Source: Chrysopilus asiliformis (lineage: Eukaryota > Arthropoda > Insecta > Diptera > Rhagionidae). Taken from it: 64,000 bases of DNA. The position numbers and the translations under genes are program-made. Under the pieces are notes generated by a model. That model was given only the letters and a program-made list of their open reading frames with translations, was not told the DNA's origin and did no database searches. Position 1 is the stretch's first letter; each line of letters opens with the position of its first letter. The stretch is taken from positions 114,081,234 through 114,145,233 of the forward strand of contig OZ035962.1 in NCBI GenBank assembly GCA_964034945.1, given 5' to 3'. Shown here piece by piece: positions 21,640 through 33,469 of the stretch.

Positions 21640-23670
21640 TTTGTGTTTCTATTGTATTTTTTTCATGAAGTGTTTTTCATGTGACTTTCTTGACTTGGCG
21701 GAGAGGGTGAAGTTTCCATTGTTTGGATTTTATTTTCTATTTATCAGTTTTTTATTTTTAAAAAAATAGTTGAACGCCCAGGAATAAATGTTTTTTGCAT
21801 TAATGGATAATTTTTTTTTCACTTGACACTCAAAGTTTGGGTTACCAATATTTAGGAAGAATTTTCAATTTTCTTAAAAAATTGTAATTTAAATTCAAAT
21901 TAAAAAAAAAAAACTCCAAAAAAAGGTTTATGTAAAAAACTAAATTTTTCAATAGAGAAAATTTATTTTTCGGCCCTAAAGAAATATATCTATATTGGAA
22001 TCGATAGTATTTTCCCGGATGTTCGTCCGCTTTCCCTGTTTATCCACATAATATTGGAGGTCCAGATTTCCAGTACCCGTAGCATACTAACAAAAAATGA
22101 CTTAAAAATAGGGTAATATATTGGAATTTTTCATGCGGGATTCTGATATTTAGTAAACTCTTAATCCATTTAATTTAGTTAATCTTTGGCCCTCTATAAA
22201 GTTCAGAAAAAAATTTGCACTATTCGTTATTGAAATACGCAGAGGGCCACATTACCATATTTTCCTTTCCCTAGAATATCTAAACGATAATACTAAAAAC
22301 TTAGGGATAAAAACATGTTTTGTGATTACAGCCCAGTTGTGATCATCAAAAAAAGTCTAATTTTATCAAATCACCCATGCCAGATTTTATGTTTTAAATT
22401 TTATGCTCTCTATTTTCATTTGGATGAACTCTAAACGAATTTTTACCTTTTCACATTTAAAATTGGAATTTTTTTTTCATCTGAACATTAATTCAAAAAA
22501 AATTGTTTTAATTGTTTTTTAAAAGTCGCTTAAATAATAACAATCTGTTCAAGCTATATCTTGCAACAAAAGAGCGTTCCTTTTATTGCCCGATGGAAGT
22601 TTTCATCTAAAATAAGGAAAATTTTGAACTAATCTAGTTAATTTGATCAAATATTAGACATTATAATGAAATTATTACTCGAAACTTGATTATTACAAGT
22701 CTGGCTAGAAAACTACAATAAGTCTTTTTGTATGTATTTAAAAAAATCATCTTCAAGTGCCCCGTATTAAAACTACTATTTTTAAATTTGAAAACTTTTT
22801 TTTTCTTCACATTTTACTCACCTCCAATTAAAAACAAATATTGGCAACCCTATTTGATATCACCGAATTCGTATATGTAGATAAATCACAAAAAAATCAG
22901 GATACCATTTCTTTTATTTCCAAATTTTATTCGCTCAGTCCCTTTTTATCGTCCTTTGATTTTGACATTGGATAATTGTCTTGAAAGCAGCAGACTGTCC
23001 GAACTTTTTTGTTGTGGTAATCTTACTATACCAAAGCAAAAAAAAAACCCAGACGTCCGTCCGTCCCAACAACAAAGTTATAAAAACAGAATGAAAAGGA
23101 TACCGGTTGAGAAAAAAACGTCATCTGAAATTGTATACCTGACATTCGATCTGTACCTGTTTCAATTTTTATACAGAGGAATTCGGACAAATTTTCTGAT
23201 ACGTACCTGGATAGAGGGTGAAGTTTTTACGGAGGTTTTAAGGGTAAAATTTTAGCCAAACTGAAGTGCTTCGCAGTTGCGTAAAACGTGAACTCGGGTG
23301 TATTTTTTTTTATGTCCATCGGTTATTTTACCCTTGCAATATGTAGTTTGGGGTGAGAAAAGGCGAAAGGCAAACTCTGTTTTTCTTATATCCTGAGTAA
23401 ATTCCTTCGAGTGTTTTTGTAATTTCTTGATATTGTTTGGCTGTAGTGGGTTTGTAGAAGAGGTCCTTTTGCAGGTGATTCAATTTCGAATGCATAGTTT
23501 TCTAAAAGGTGCGTTTATACTTTTACTTAGCGGATAAATTTAACTTTTTGTATTGAAGAAGAACGGGAAATGTGCACTTGGCTTTGTTATTGTTTAATCA
23601 CATGAATCGATTACGTGTTAAAAGCAATTTTTTACGTTCTCAAGGTGTCTGCTTTTGTCCAAGTTTTTAT
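21640..23670. other. A+T-rich filler
   Basis: No gene or element is recognised. 'ggcaaccct' near 22845 might belong to a decayed element end. The open frame at 22956-23255 is unrecognised. Confidence 0.4.
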
Positions 23671-24192
23671 ACCCGTATGGTGAAACCAAAGGGTATATTA
23701 ACTTTGCCTTACCGTTTGTAACGCCAAGATCCCGTCATCGCACAAAAAAATGAATTACACCAGTGTGTTTAGAATGATAAAAATATTTAATTTTTGCATG
23801 TCCGTCCGTCTGTCTGTCTGTCTGTCTGTCCGTCCGTCCGTCTGTCTGTGGCGCGGATTGCGGGCGCACGGATTGAGCTAGAGACTTGAAATTTTGGGTG
23901 GACCCGTTTTTCGTAAAATGCGAGGCTAAGTTCGTTAATGGGCAAAAATGGACCATTAGGGGGGGTACCCCCCATACGAACGAAATCGTTTTTTGCGAAT
24001 ACCTCAAAAACGGTGCATCTTATCAAAAAAAGTCCAAGAACAAAAGTTATTTAGGATATAATTCTACATAAAACTCCCATACATCAAAATCCGATTGGAA
24101 AAAATTTTAAAAAATCTTTTTGGAAAGTTTGACTTCAAAGTGGAATTTTGGTATAACTGTTCGAATTTTGATACGAATATCACCATACGGGT
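23671..24192 (+). repeat. (GTCY)n-cored repeat bounded by 13-bp inverted repeats
   Basis: A diverged member of the GTCY family delimited by ACCCGTATGGTGA (23671-23683) and its exact reverse complement TCACCATACGGGT (24180-24192). Near the left end ATACCC...GGGTAT also forms a short hairpin, then GTTTGTAACGCC, 'atcgcac', 'attacaccagtgtgtt', the GTCY core (23799-23849), 'gagctagagacttgaaattt' and 'catacatcaaaatccgattgg'. The hairpin and (GTCY)n combination recalls dipteran mini-me/DINE-type elements. Open frames inside are compositional (TDGRTDRQTD-type). Confidence 0.75.
23799..23849 (+). repeat. GTCY tetranucleotide microsatellite
   Basis: About twelve units alternating GTCC and GTCT, the longest GTCY array in the window. 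It lies inside the repeat described at 23671-24192. Confidence 0.95.
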
Positions 24193-25090
24193 CTCCAATG
24201 ATTGCCAGATTGGCAATTATAGCTTTTGTTATGTTTTTTTCTCAATTTGTAGAGGGGTGTTTTTTGGCACCATAATTGCTGGAATATAAACACTGGTGAA
24301 ATTATTTTTTTTAACTTTTTGAATTATGTAATTGCACATAATATACATCCGTTAGAATTTACACAAGGTGGTACTAAATCACAGAAATTACTACTAAAAT
24401 GTGTACAAAAAATGCAATTACTTGCCTCACATTTGGAATTTTCCAGATTTTAGGGCTATTTGCACGTATTAACTGTTCTTAAAAAAATCAGTAATGCTTT
24501 TTTAATCCCTACAAATGCGATTTAATTAATTTAAGCAGAACATAAGTTGCAATGATTCGACGCGCTGATGCAAATGGGATTTTCAACAAAAAATTTTAAA
24601 CATATTTCAAAAAAGTACAAATATTTTAAGTTGTAAAAATGTAAAAAAAATTTTAATAAAAAGTTTCTTTTAAATCATAATTGTGTTTCAATTACCAACA
24701 ACATCCAAAATTTTAATAATTCGTGAAACTAATCCAAGCTAAACGTTCGAATTACCAATTCTACACTGAAAACTTGTCCCCCAATCAAAAAAATCTAAAA
24801 ACTTTCTTAATTACCATTTTAACTCACCGTGACCTTTACTTATTTTTGGTATCTGCATTGGTTGCACTTGCTGAAGAGTAAATTTTTTACCTGTGCGTTT
24901 TCCGCTCTAAAAATCGCCTTTCACCAAGCGTCTGCCTCAAAAGAACAAAAACGCTACCAGAATATTTAATTTCAACTCTTTTGGTTCAATTGCAACGTTA
25001 TCGAACTTTAAAACAAATTTCTTTATGTATGTGCACCATGGATGCATTTTTTCAAATCTGAAAAAAGTTTTATTTTTTAATTTCAGAACT
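24193..25090. other. A+T-rich filler
   Basis: Nothing recognised apart from homopolymer runs. Confidence 0.45.
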
Positions 25091-26895
25091 TTAAATCCCT
25101 ATATCAGTGCATGTAGGGCTTGCCTTTAGGGCAGATTTACGGGCCAAGCTGGAGCTGCTATCTATACAACACTTTATTGTAAAGCATCTGAGACGGTTCT
25201 GTTTGTCTGTCAAGTGCATTCAACCAATCCTGCCCCTCTTTTCTTCGTTGTTGAATTTTGTGTTTATGTTTTTTTTTTTGTACTTTATTCTTCTATTTAT
25301 GTTGTTTTGTTTTGCTTGGATTCGTTGTGCATAGAACATTCATGGCGGCGTACAAATGCTCATTCAGATGCAGTTCTAAAACTGGAAACGAAAAAATTGT
25401 TGATGCAGTCACTGCAACTTGCACGCAAGAAGGTTGCGCGGCAGCGAATCTCGCGAGTTGCGCGAACGCGACGCGCATTGAGTTGATTTTTTTTTTACAA
25501 AATGGGGGTTTTAATAAGGTTAGAAAAATCGAGCGGAATAGAAAAGAGTGCGTTTGAGGGTAAGGCCGTGAAAGGGAAGGACCATTTTCAGTTTGAAGCC
25601 ACCCAAAACGGCATTCTGAATTTTTGGAAACGGGGGCGGAAATGCGGAGGCAAAACATGTTGTATTGAGAATTTGATCAGAATTAAAAACAAATTTGATG
25701 TGATCATCATATGAATTTGTTATAAGTTTCAGAGCGAAGTGTATGTATGTAAGTATATCTCGTCAATGGTAAAATAAATCAGAATTTTATTCTTTATAGT
25801 AATACTAACTTTAGATTTGAGAATTTAATAAATTTCTGGCAAACCGTAAGATCTGAAAATGCTAAGCTTTTCTACCCTTAAGTTTTTCTCTGCGATTTTA
25901 ATTTTCAGTCCTAGGAAATTAGAAATCGGACCTACTTGAAAGACCCTATTTTTTTTGTTAAATCGGCGCATGAGAAATATTACTTATAAACCAATTTATG
26001 AAAACTTTCTCTTAATACCTTTTTCGTATAAGAAAGTAAAAAAACCATTAGAATGTTTTGAAAAAAAAACCAAATTCGATTAGAGTTTGAAAAAAAAGTT
26101 TGATGCGCTTTTAGCTGCAAACATGTAGTCGCACACTAGGCTCGAATGTGGGGCCAGAATTTTAATTGATTGAAAAAATAAGCGAGTTACCCTTCACTTT
26201 GTCCTGCTTCGCGTTGCGTCCACAGTTTTTACGACTTTGTCTCCGTCTGCGTCTGTCACGATTATCGCATTGTGTTCGTGGACTTCAGTTTTTCTTTACT
26301 TCGACTGCATCTTTGTAGCTGAAATTTATATTTTTACATATTTTTTTGTCTATTTAAACTTCGATAGAAAGAAATTCATTTCATCTTGAGTTGCCCTTCG
26401 CGACCTTCTGTGACTCTGCAGGGTTTGTGCCTTTTCCCCTTGATTCTCCTCAAGATTAATTTAAGAATCGTACAGGGTTGGGTTTTGATTTCGTCTTGAA
26501 TCAACTGCAATAAAGTTTCTCTTTGTTCAAGTGCGAAGACAGGAAATTAATGATGTACATTGACTTCATCAAAATTTTGAAGGTTTTTTGGTTGCAATTG
26601 ACGGTAGGTTCATCACAACAGTAATTTCGTATGGGAAATTATGAATGTACATCAACAATGCAACAAGTGAACAAACCGGTAGAAAAAGGATTTTGACAAT
26701 GACATTTTGGAAACGTGACAGACTTCCAACCATTTGTTGGGATGGATAAACAAATAATTATTGTCCATAAAGCATATGTATGTATGGATTGTAGATAGGC
26801 TACCATAGATGTATTTAGTCTGTTTTATTTCATTTTTTTCCAGTGATATTTCTGCTTTTGAATTCTAGAAGTTACCACAGAGATATCGATCATTG
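25091..26895. other. Mixed region with a balanced island
   Basis: 25100-25720 is more balanced, with a G+C-rich spot at 25418-25480 ('cacgcaagaaggttgcgcgg'). Several overlapping frames of up to 121 codons on both strands have no recognisable domain. 26190-26470 is also more balanced. Candidate regulatory DNA; no gene is supported. Confidence 0.3.
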
Positions 26896-26898
26896 TTA

Positions 26899-27445
26899 TG
26901 GTTCAACCACAATGAAGGCGGCAAGCGGCAGCGGCGACGGCGGGCGGCATGACGCCGCCACACATACCGCCGAGCCAGCTACAATGATAGCGGCACCGTC
27001 GGCATATGCTTCTGTCAAAATTGAAACGTCAAAACTTATTTAATTTGTCCACTACTTTGCTTCATTTATTTTCCTTCATGTCTGTCCTTTTGTGTTGAGG
27101 ATGGGCCAAATCGTAGAGTACTGGATTTCCTTTTACGAACTCGATTAATTTTTCCTTCGTTGTCGGCATCTTGCGAAATCAAAACGTCAAAAGTCTGCAT
27201 AGAATGTGGCGCCGAATGCGGTGGTTGTCACAAAACAACGAAGAAAAATCGTCATAGATTGTGGCGCCGAATGTGGTGGTGTTCATAAAACATTTTGGGC
27301 GGCGGCGGCAAGTTTGACTTTGTTTCAAACTCGGCGGCGACGGAAAAAGTGCCGCTGTAATGTAGCAGCTCTCGTTGCGCTACGTTAGTGCAAAAAAAAA
27401 TGCCGCCCGCCGCTGCCGCTTGCCGCCTTCACTGTGGTTGAACCA
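26899..27445. mobile_element. 547-bp PIF/Harbinger-like MITE with TTA target duplication
   Basis: The left arm (26899-26950) begins TGGTTCAACCACAATGAAGG then CGGCAAGCGGCAGCGGCG. The right arm (27400-27445), reverse-complemented, begins TGGTTCAACCACAGTGAAGG then CGGCAAGCGGCAGCGGCG: 38 bp with one difference, then a 6-bp gap, then eight or more further matching bases. TTA directly flanks both ends (26896-26898, 27446-27448), which is the PIF/Harbinger duplication. The arms are far more G+C-rich than the host DNA. The interior carries no transposase, so the element would need one in trans. Confidence 0.9.
27198..27300 (+). repeat. 55-bp tandem duplication inside the Harbinger-like MITE
   Basis: 'catagaatgtggcgccgaat' at 27198 and 'catagattgtggcgccgaat' at 27253 begin two units, each continuing G-Y-G-G-T-G-G and ending in 'cataaaac' or 'cacaaaac'. 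The period is 55 bp. Confidence 0.8.
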
Positions 27446-27448
27446 TTA

Positions 27449-29290
27449 TGATCAGCAGGCATGACTGAATGAATGTTCATTTTTACTTTTTTATTGGTTA
27501 TTATTACATCAACTGAATTGAATTTCTATCTTTTTTTTTAAATTTTTGTCTCGAATTCAACTCATTTGGCTCATTTGGGAATAAAAAACTCAATTTACTG
27601 ATAACTATTTCCATTCAAATAAAACGTCGATAAGAATTTTTGCCCTTCAGAATCGAAATTATGTCGACTATTGTGCTATCGGTCGATTATGCAATATTTA
27701 TGCGTTACCTTGTACTTGCTGTTCGATTGTATGATTGAAGGCTTCTTGTCTATCGATACAGACGTTGTTCAATTTTCGAAGAGGCTTCTTGTGATTCTTT
27801 TCGCCGTAAGCTATGATTACGACATATCACTTGGCATAACTTATAGGTTTTTACGTATCGCGAATATTTCGAAATATTAATAATGTGGGAAAGTAGAAAA
27901 GTTTTCGGCTTTATACAGAGACAATGTTTTTCAAATTAGGAAATCTTTTGGGTGAAATGTTATTATATACACCAAATTTACATCTATTAAAATTAAAAAT
28001 TGGCATTAAATTGAAACAAGCAACTAAAATTTTAGATTTCATAAGATTGAAACTAGCGGGTGGTTTTTTTTTTTTGTAAAAAAAAATTTTGTAAACAATA
28101 GATACTTTATTATACTACACGAAAAATTAGTTTAATTCTATGTCTTCATTTCTCGTCGGCGTATAAACCGTTTTTCGTTTTATCGTATTTTACTTTGGAC
28201 CAAGGAAATCATACTTACAGCATTTTCTGATGTACACTTGGAATAGCAGTTTACATGAACGTCACACATGATCTGCCTACCCTTTCCCCCTTGTCACATT
28301 TCGTCCCAAAAAAAGTTTCGCGGAAACGGTTGTGCAACCATTTCTTTGTAAATATAGTGACAATAAACCTGGCCAATAACAATTGTTGTGACGCTGCAGT
28401 AACCATTTTCTGACTCCATATATTTGCAACCCAGGTTGTGTCATCGTCGGCGCAATCGGTATGTGACCAATTTTGGTTACTTGGGTAATCTTTTGTCCAC
28501 TAAACACGTTTTTACGTTTTTTTTTATTGACGGAAAGATTGCGATGAAGGGTATCAGATTTGTCTAGTTTATTTTAATTGTTTTTCTCCATCAGTCGAAG
28601 TCCTCTCCTCGTATGTATGTGTCTGTCCCTTATAGTAGACAAGAGTTTTCCTTTATCACAGTAGCCGTATATAATTATCTTCCATTAGCACGGGTGCACT
28701 TTTAAATCTTTGTAATCTTCAGTGCAATCTTCAGTATGATTTCACAAAACATATTTGTACTTTCCAACATGTTAAAAAAATTATCATTTATATAAATACA
28801 AAAATAACAGATATGCCGACATATAAACATATGAATATCTCCTAATCGAAATTTTTGATCAATCTAAACATTCGGTGATTTTTTCTCCGACAATAGATTC
28901 TTCCCGACCATAGTGGCAAACTTTGTGTTTATATAGTGTACCAAAAAACTAAAATAGTATACTGAACTTTTTTAATATCTACTTTAAAAAATTTCTTCAA
29001 AAAGTGTTCATTTCAACGAGATATTCTACAACCAATTTATGCATTAACATTGAAAATATCAAATTAAATACCATTTGCTTGATTGAGGTACATCATGTCA
29101 ATTCAAGAAAAGAAAAAAATATAATAAAGAACAAATTCTCGAATTACTTTGGAAATTGTGCACCCCGTCAAGCATCCATTCGGTCAATTAAATGGCTTCA
29201 ATGGCAAGTCAGAAAGTTAGATAGTCATAAATGATAATAAAAAAAAACTTAAAAAAATGCACCTAGAACCAACGAATCTAGCGATACGCA
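27449..29290. other. A+T-rich filler with short balanced patches
   Basis: 28260-28510 is more balanced and carries an unrecognised 76-codon minus-strand frame. No gene or repeat is supported. Confidence 0.35.
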
Positions 29291-30480
29291 ATAAAAACGA
29301 ATGAAAAAAAACCAAAAATTATTCTACGTGTTCCCGACAACCTGTTCTAATGCATCGATCGAGTCCCGCAAATGCATAACCAAAAAAAATCTTCAAGTGA
29401 CAAAAAACGCCTTGCTTTTTTGAAGCCCTAAAATGTTGGCATTAACCCCTCGCCTTCCGATGTCTACATACACGAAGATTTTAAAGAGCAAAACCAAAAA
29501 AAATCGACTGAGAGAAACGAAAAATCCTGTCAAAATTTAGGGACGGGCTGCAGTTTTATATATCGGGCTGTGTTTTCAAGAGTCCAAAAATTTGTGAAAC
29601 TGCTAAAAGTTAACTTAAAACGTCTTAAGAAGAACCACAACGTCTTCAAGTTTTTTTTGGTATTTTCGTTGCATTTTAATTCCTACTCCCAGTGTCGCCC
29701 GCTCTTTTCATCCCAAGAAGTTCAGAATCAACAAAGGCTGACTATATTATTCGAAATACTCTGATCTTCAACTTCTCGGCCGGTCCTAAAAACCCAAAAA
29801 ATTTGTCTAGGCTGGGTTTTTGGTGGACCAGGGGAAATTATGCAGGGTGCGACTGCACTATCTAGAAGCGATCAAATTAGCAGCGGAGAGGGACGATTTC
29901 AGATGAATGCGAATGTGTGCTGGTTCTATGCGTGGGTCGTTAACCTACGAATTTCAGGGTCATATAAAAGTCAAACTAGAGACGGAATTCTGGAAAACCA
30001 TCATGAATTTTACAGCCATTCGTCTCAAGATATTCGGACAAATTCGTACCATGCACAAGAACAGCAGCATCAGCATCGAAGTTTTTTTTATGCTTTGCGT
30101 TTTTCACAATTCATTAATTCTCTCCTGGTTGAATTTGGGATGGGATTTGAAATTCGGGAACGACAGCAAGTCAGAGAAGTGGCGGATGGGCGGGGATGGG
30201 AGAAATGACTGTTTTCTTTCTAGTTTTGCTTTTTTTTCCTCTGCATTTTCATCCAGTTCAATTTCTCGGTTTGTTGTAGTTAACATGTGTGTATCTGAAT
30301 TCCTATAGGAACTCATTGCATTCAGTTCCAATTTTTTTTTCGCCAATAGAGCGAACCATTGCTTGTTTGGATGCATACGTGGCTGATCGCGAGGCGTGTT
30401 TTGGGATGATTGCGAGAGAGGATGGTCGAGAAACCATAAAAAATTATGTTGCGGAGTCACGAGAGGAGGAATGAAAGTGA
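29291..30480. other. Complex island, candidate regulatory DNA
   Basis: 29830-30480 is among the least A+T-rich stretches. Two overlapping plus-strand frames (122 and 133 codons), a 118-codon minus-strand frame and a terminal-exon-like frame (to 30474, preceded by the acceptor-like TTTTTTTTTCGCCAATAG) cannot all be real, and none shows a known domain. The last one ends in the acidic VAESREEE and is the best coding candidate here. Confidence 0.25.
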
Positions 30481-32190
30481 ATTATGTTTTTATGCTATGC
30501 TGCATAGGAATAGCAATAGTTCCCGGTTTCTTATAAAAAAGGGGAAATAGTCAATTCGGTCGAAGAGGGGAAGTTTTCAAAGTAGAACGCTATGCGTTTC
30601 TTCGCAGAGTGTTTATGTTTTAAGTATACGAATTCATAACTACTTATTTGTGTATTTTGGGGTCTATGTGCAAGACGCAGCAGACGCACATGATCGTTAA
30701 ATTACTTTTGCCGTAGTCGATCTACCTGCGCACTGTCTGCATTTTAATTAGATTTAGATAAGCGAAGGTAACTCTGACTACCATACAGCATAGTTTTTTT
30801 TTTATTCAATCGGTAAAGAAACGCAAAATTTTCTAGCCAGGGATCAAGGTTTTAGCATTCAAAGACCCATAAAGAAAATTCTAAAAAAACGGATTGCTAG
30901 GTACATTTTTATTTATTTTTTCTAACTGCTTTTATGCCATGATTATGATTTATGTAATTATGATCCACGCACTATTATTTTCATAAAAAAATCTCTCAAA
31001 TGTTTGGTAAAACTTTCTCTGCCTGCAGATAAATTGATCTGATCTGATGCAATCATTTTCTTGGCGAGATGCAAACAATATTGATCACGATTTGATCAAA
31101 TCTGCAGTTTGCAGGGCTCAATCGAAAGCCGGTTTTTGATTTTTTCTTTATTGTTGAAAAAAAGTTGTGAAAGTTTTTAAATCGTGATGGAGGTACAATA
31201 AAAACTATTTCAATTTTAAGAGATCGGTTTTGAAAATGGATTTTCGAGGAGCAAAACTTTTTTATAATAATGAAAATAAAAAAAAGTTAGTATAAATCTC
31301 AAAATGTACTCAAAATTGTGAAAACCTACCTGCAAGTAAATAAAACTATTTTTCATTCAAGAAAATATCAAATTTGACAACAATGTGCGAAATCAAAAAA
31401 TTCGCAGCCCAACTAACCTTTTTTTTAATTTGTATGCTGTAAGACTATGCTATAGATTCGTAAATTCATACAGAAAAAATTTTTATGTGAACAGCACATG
31501 ACTTTTTTATACAAAATCTATGTTTCTGAACAATTTATACTATGACCAGAGAATTAAATATGAGTTAATATAAAAATAATAATTTTAAATATTTAATTCT
31601 TCTTTAAATATTTAAGGAATTCGAAAAAATCTTTTTTTTTACTTTTAATGAAAATATCTCAATAACGGTAAAAGACAAAATTGTGGAAAATGGCATTCTC
31701 ATTCATTCATCTCATACGTACAACCAGCAAAAACCGTTATTTTTTGAGATAATCGCTAGAGATTGTTTTTTTGAAGGAACTGTATATTTTGATACCAGCT
31801 TAAGATACGAAGTTCTAGTAAAATACAAAATGTAGGAAATCTTATTAAACTCGGTGTAAATAAAACAACTCATTTTCTTAGAACTCGTGCATCTGCAATG
31901 AAAAACTTGAAAATTAGTTTTAACGGAAAACTATTCAAATTCATAATCGAAAACTAAAATAATTAAATTCGTTATACCAACAATCAAACTGCACGAAGCC
32001 GCAAACCCTTTTCACTTTGATTGCTACTGAATCCCCAAAACATATATCCGTCCTTTTATGCGTTTTATCTATTTTCAACGTGAGAAAATAATTTTTCTAG
32101 TTCCCAAGGAAGCGTCTTTCTCTTTTGCATAATTTATGTTAAGAAAATTGTTTCGCATATGCCGAAAGGCGAAAAGGTAAACTTTCAAGT
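30481..32190. other. A+T-rich filler
   Basis: No features are recognised beyond A and T runs. Confidence 0.45.
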
Positions 32191-32204
32191 TGATCATCGT
32201 CACA

Positions 32205-32964
32205 TATGCAAATTGTCATATAAATTTAACCCTTCCTGGGTTAAAGCAAAGGGATTTTCTGGATTGGAGCAACAGTTGGTCTGTCATGTTACGTGATTCC
32301 ATGCAAGTCGACTACTATACACAGACAAAACCAGGAACAAAACGCTCAACGGGTGTCATCTTTTCCTCAGGGTTCGTTCTTTCATTCATCCCAACTCGAT
32401 TTCGATTCAACTCAACTCGATCTGTGTCCTGATTATGATCCTTATGCTGATCTTGCAGTGAAATCACTTTCGGCAGTTTCGGTATGCAAATTACGAATGC
32501 GCAAACGTGTAAATAAATGCAAGTTGAGTACTTAAATGGCTTGGAGATCCCTCTTCCTTGTATGCAAATTATTTATCTCGTATTTGGCACCAGGTAAAGG
32601 ATGAGGATTCAACCATGTCGATGTCGTGGGAACCAGTTTCAGCACAACGCTTTCAGCCAAGGGCCAACATTCAATTTCCTTCTTTATTTAGTAATAGTTT
32701 TTTTAATGGTAAGATTTCATTCTTAATAAACTTCTTTGCGTCGATCGATTTTGAATGCGAATGTCTCTGATTTTTTTTATTATTACATTAATCGCACGAT
32801 CGTTTCTAATCTAAAATATTTGATTCATTGAGTTTGACCCTTAATATGCAAATTTATTGCCAGACAGCCTAGATCAAGGGATTAAAATTATTTCCTGGGA
32901 ATTCTTGAGGAAGAGCATCTTTCTGCTTTTTTTTCTAAATCAATCAATGAATGTAATTTGCATA
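32205..32964. promoter_or_regulatory. Homotypic cluster of five TATGCAAATT octamer sites
   Basis: The exact 10-mer TATGCAAATT occurs at 32205-32214, 32483-32492, 32561-32570 and 32845-32854 (+) and at 32955-32964 (-). It contains ATGCAAAT, the POU-domain octamer (fly Pdm/Nubbin, Vvl/Drifter and relatives). From base composition one expects well under 0.01 copies of this 10-mer in 760 bp. The region is also one of the less A+T-rich islands, and it lies in DNA likely to regulate the BTB gene. Inference: an enhancer responsive to a POU factor. Confidence 0.55.
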
Positions 32965-32970
32965 TCAGTT

Positions 32971-33104
32971 AAAAAATATTTATAGTGGTGAAATTTTTAT
33001 AAAAATAAATTCTGTTTAATAGGTAAAGAAAGATAGATTAAAAATAAAAGTAATGAAAGAATTGAATACATCAAAATCTTAATGTTTGTACTCTACTACA
33101 TAGG
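32971..33104. other. Short A+T-rich spacer
   Basis: Nothing specific is seen. Confidence 0.4.
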
Positions 33105-33300
33105 GTGTAAGCCCTGTTTTGTAAGTAGCAAGGTTAAGTTCTTAAATAGAAAAAATCGCACCATTCCTTTCGTCATACAACTGAAATAGTTTTTGGCAAT
33201 TTTCTCGAAAACGGTGAGTCGTATGGAAAAAATCATAAAGGCATAAAATGTTTAGAATATGATTTTACTCGTCCATGCACCATAAAGCTTTCTATTTTTT
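33105..33300 (+). repeat. Fragment of the (GTCY)n family lacking the core
   Basis: The motifs 'gttaagttcttaaataga', 'tcgcaccattcc', 'catacaactgaaatagtttt', 'tctcgaaaacggtgagtcgt' and 'gtccatgcacc' match, in order, 13720-13865 of the complete copy. The core and left half are missing. A T(15) run follows at about 33296. Confidence 0.55.
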
Positions 33301-33397
33301 TTTTTTTTTTTGTAAATACCAAATTGAGATTATTCGTCGTAAGATGGTCTTCATAAATAATACCAAATATCAAATCTGTAGCTCAATATCCTTGCTG

Positions 33398-33469
33398 CAC
33401 ACATAAGTTTGTTGGTAACAAAGAAATTAAGAAAGAGACATGAAATTTTTCTTAATTTCTTTATGTGTG
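33398..33469. repeat. Fold-back with 15-bp plus 9-bp perfect arms
   Basis: AAAGAAATTAAGAAA (33420-33434) is followed by its exact reverse complement at 33448-33462, with a 13-base loop. Outside it, CACACATAA (33398-33406) pairs with TTATGTGTG (33461-33469) across a 13-base bulge on one side. The transcript could form a stem of miRNA-precursor size, but no known miRNA seed is recognised. Confidence 0.75.

Noticed and set aside
23799..23849. Direct-repeat array considered as CRISPR-like
   Set aside because: It is a tetranucleotide microsatellite without spacers, in a eukaryotic genome.
23735..24026. Minus-strand frames rich in TDGRTDRQTD
   Set aside because: Direct translation of the GTCY microsatellite within a transposon-like repeat, not a protein.
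26843..27388. Alanine- and glycine-rich plus-strand frames
   Set aside because: They lie inside the Harbinger-like MITE and reflect its GGCGGC-rich arms.
29840..30460. Three overlapping open frames of 118-133 codons on both strands
   Set aside because: Mutually exclusive, no known domain; long frames are expected in a less A+T-rich stretch.
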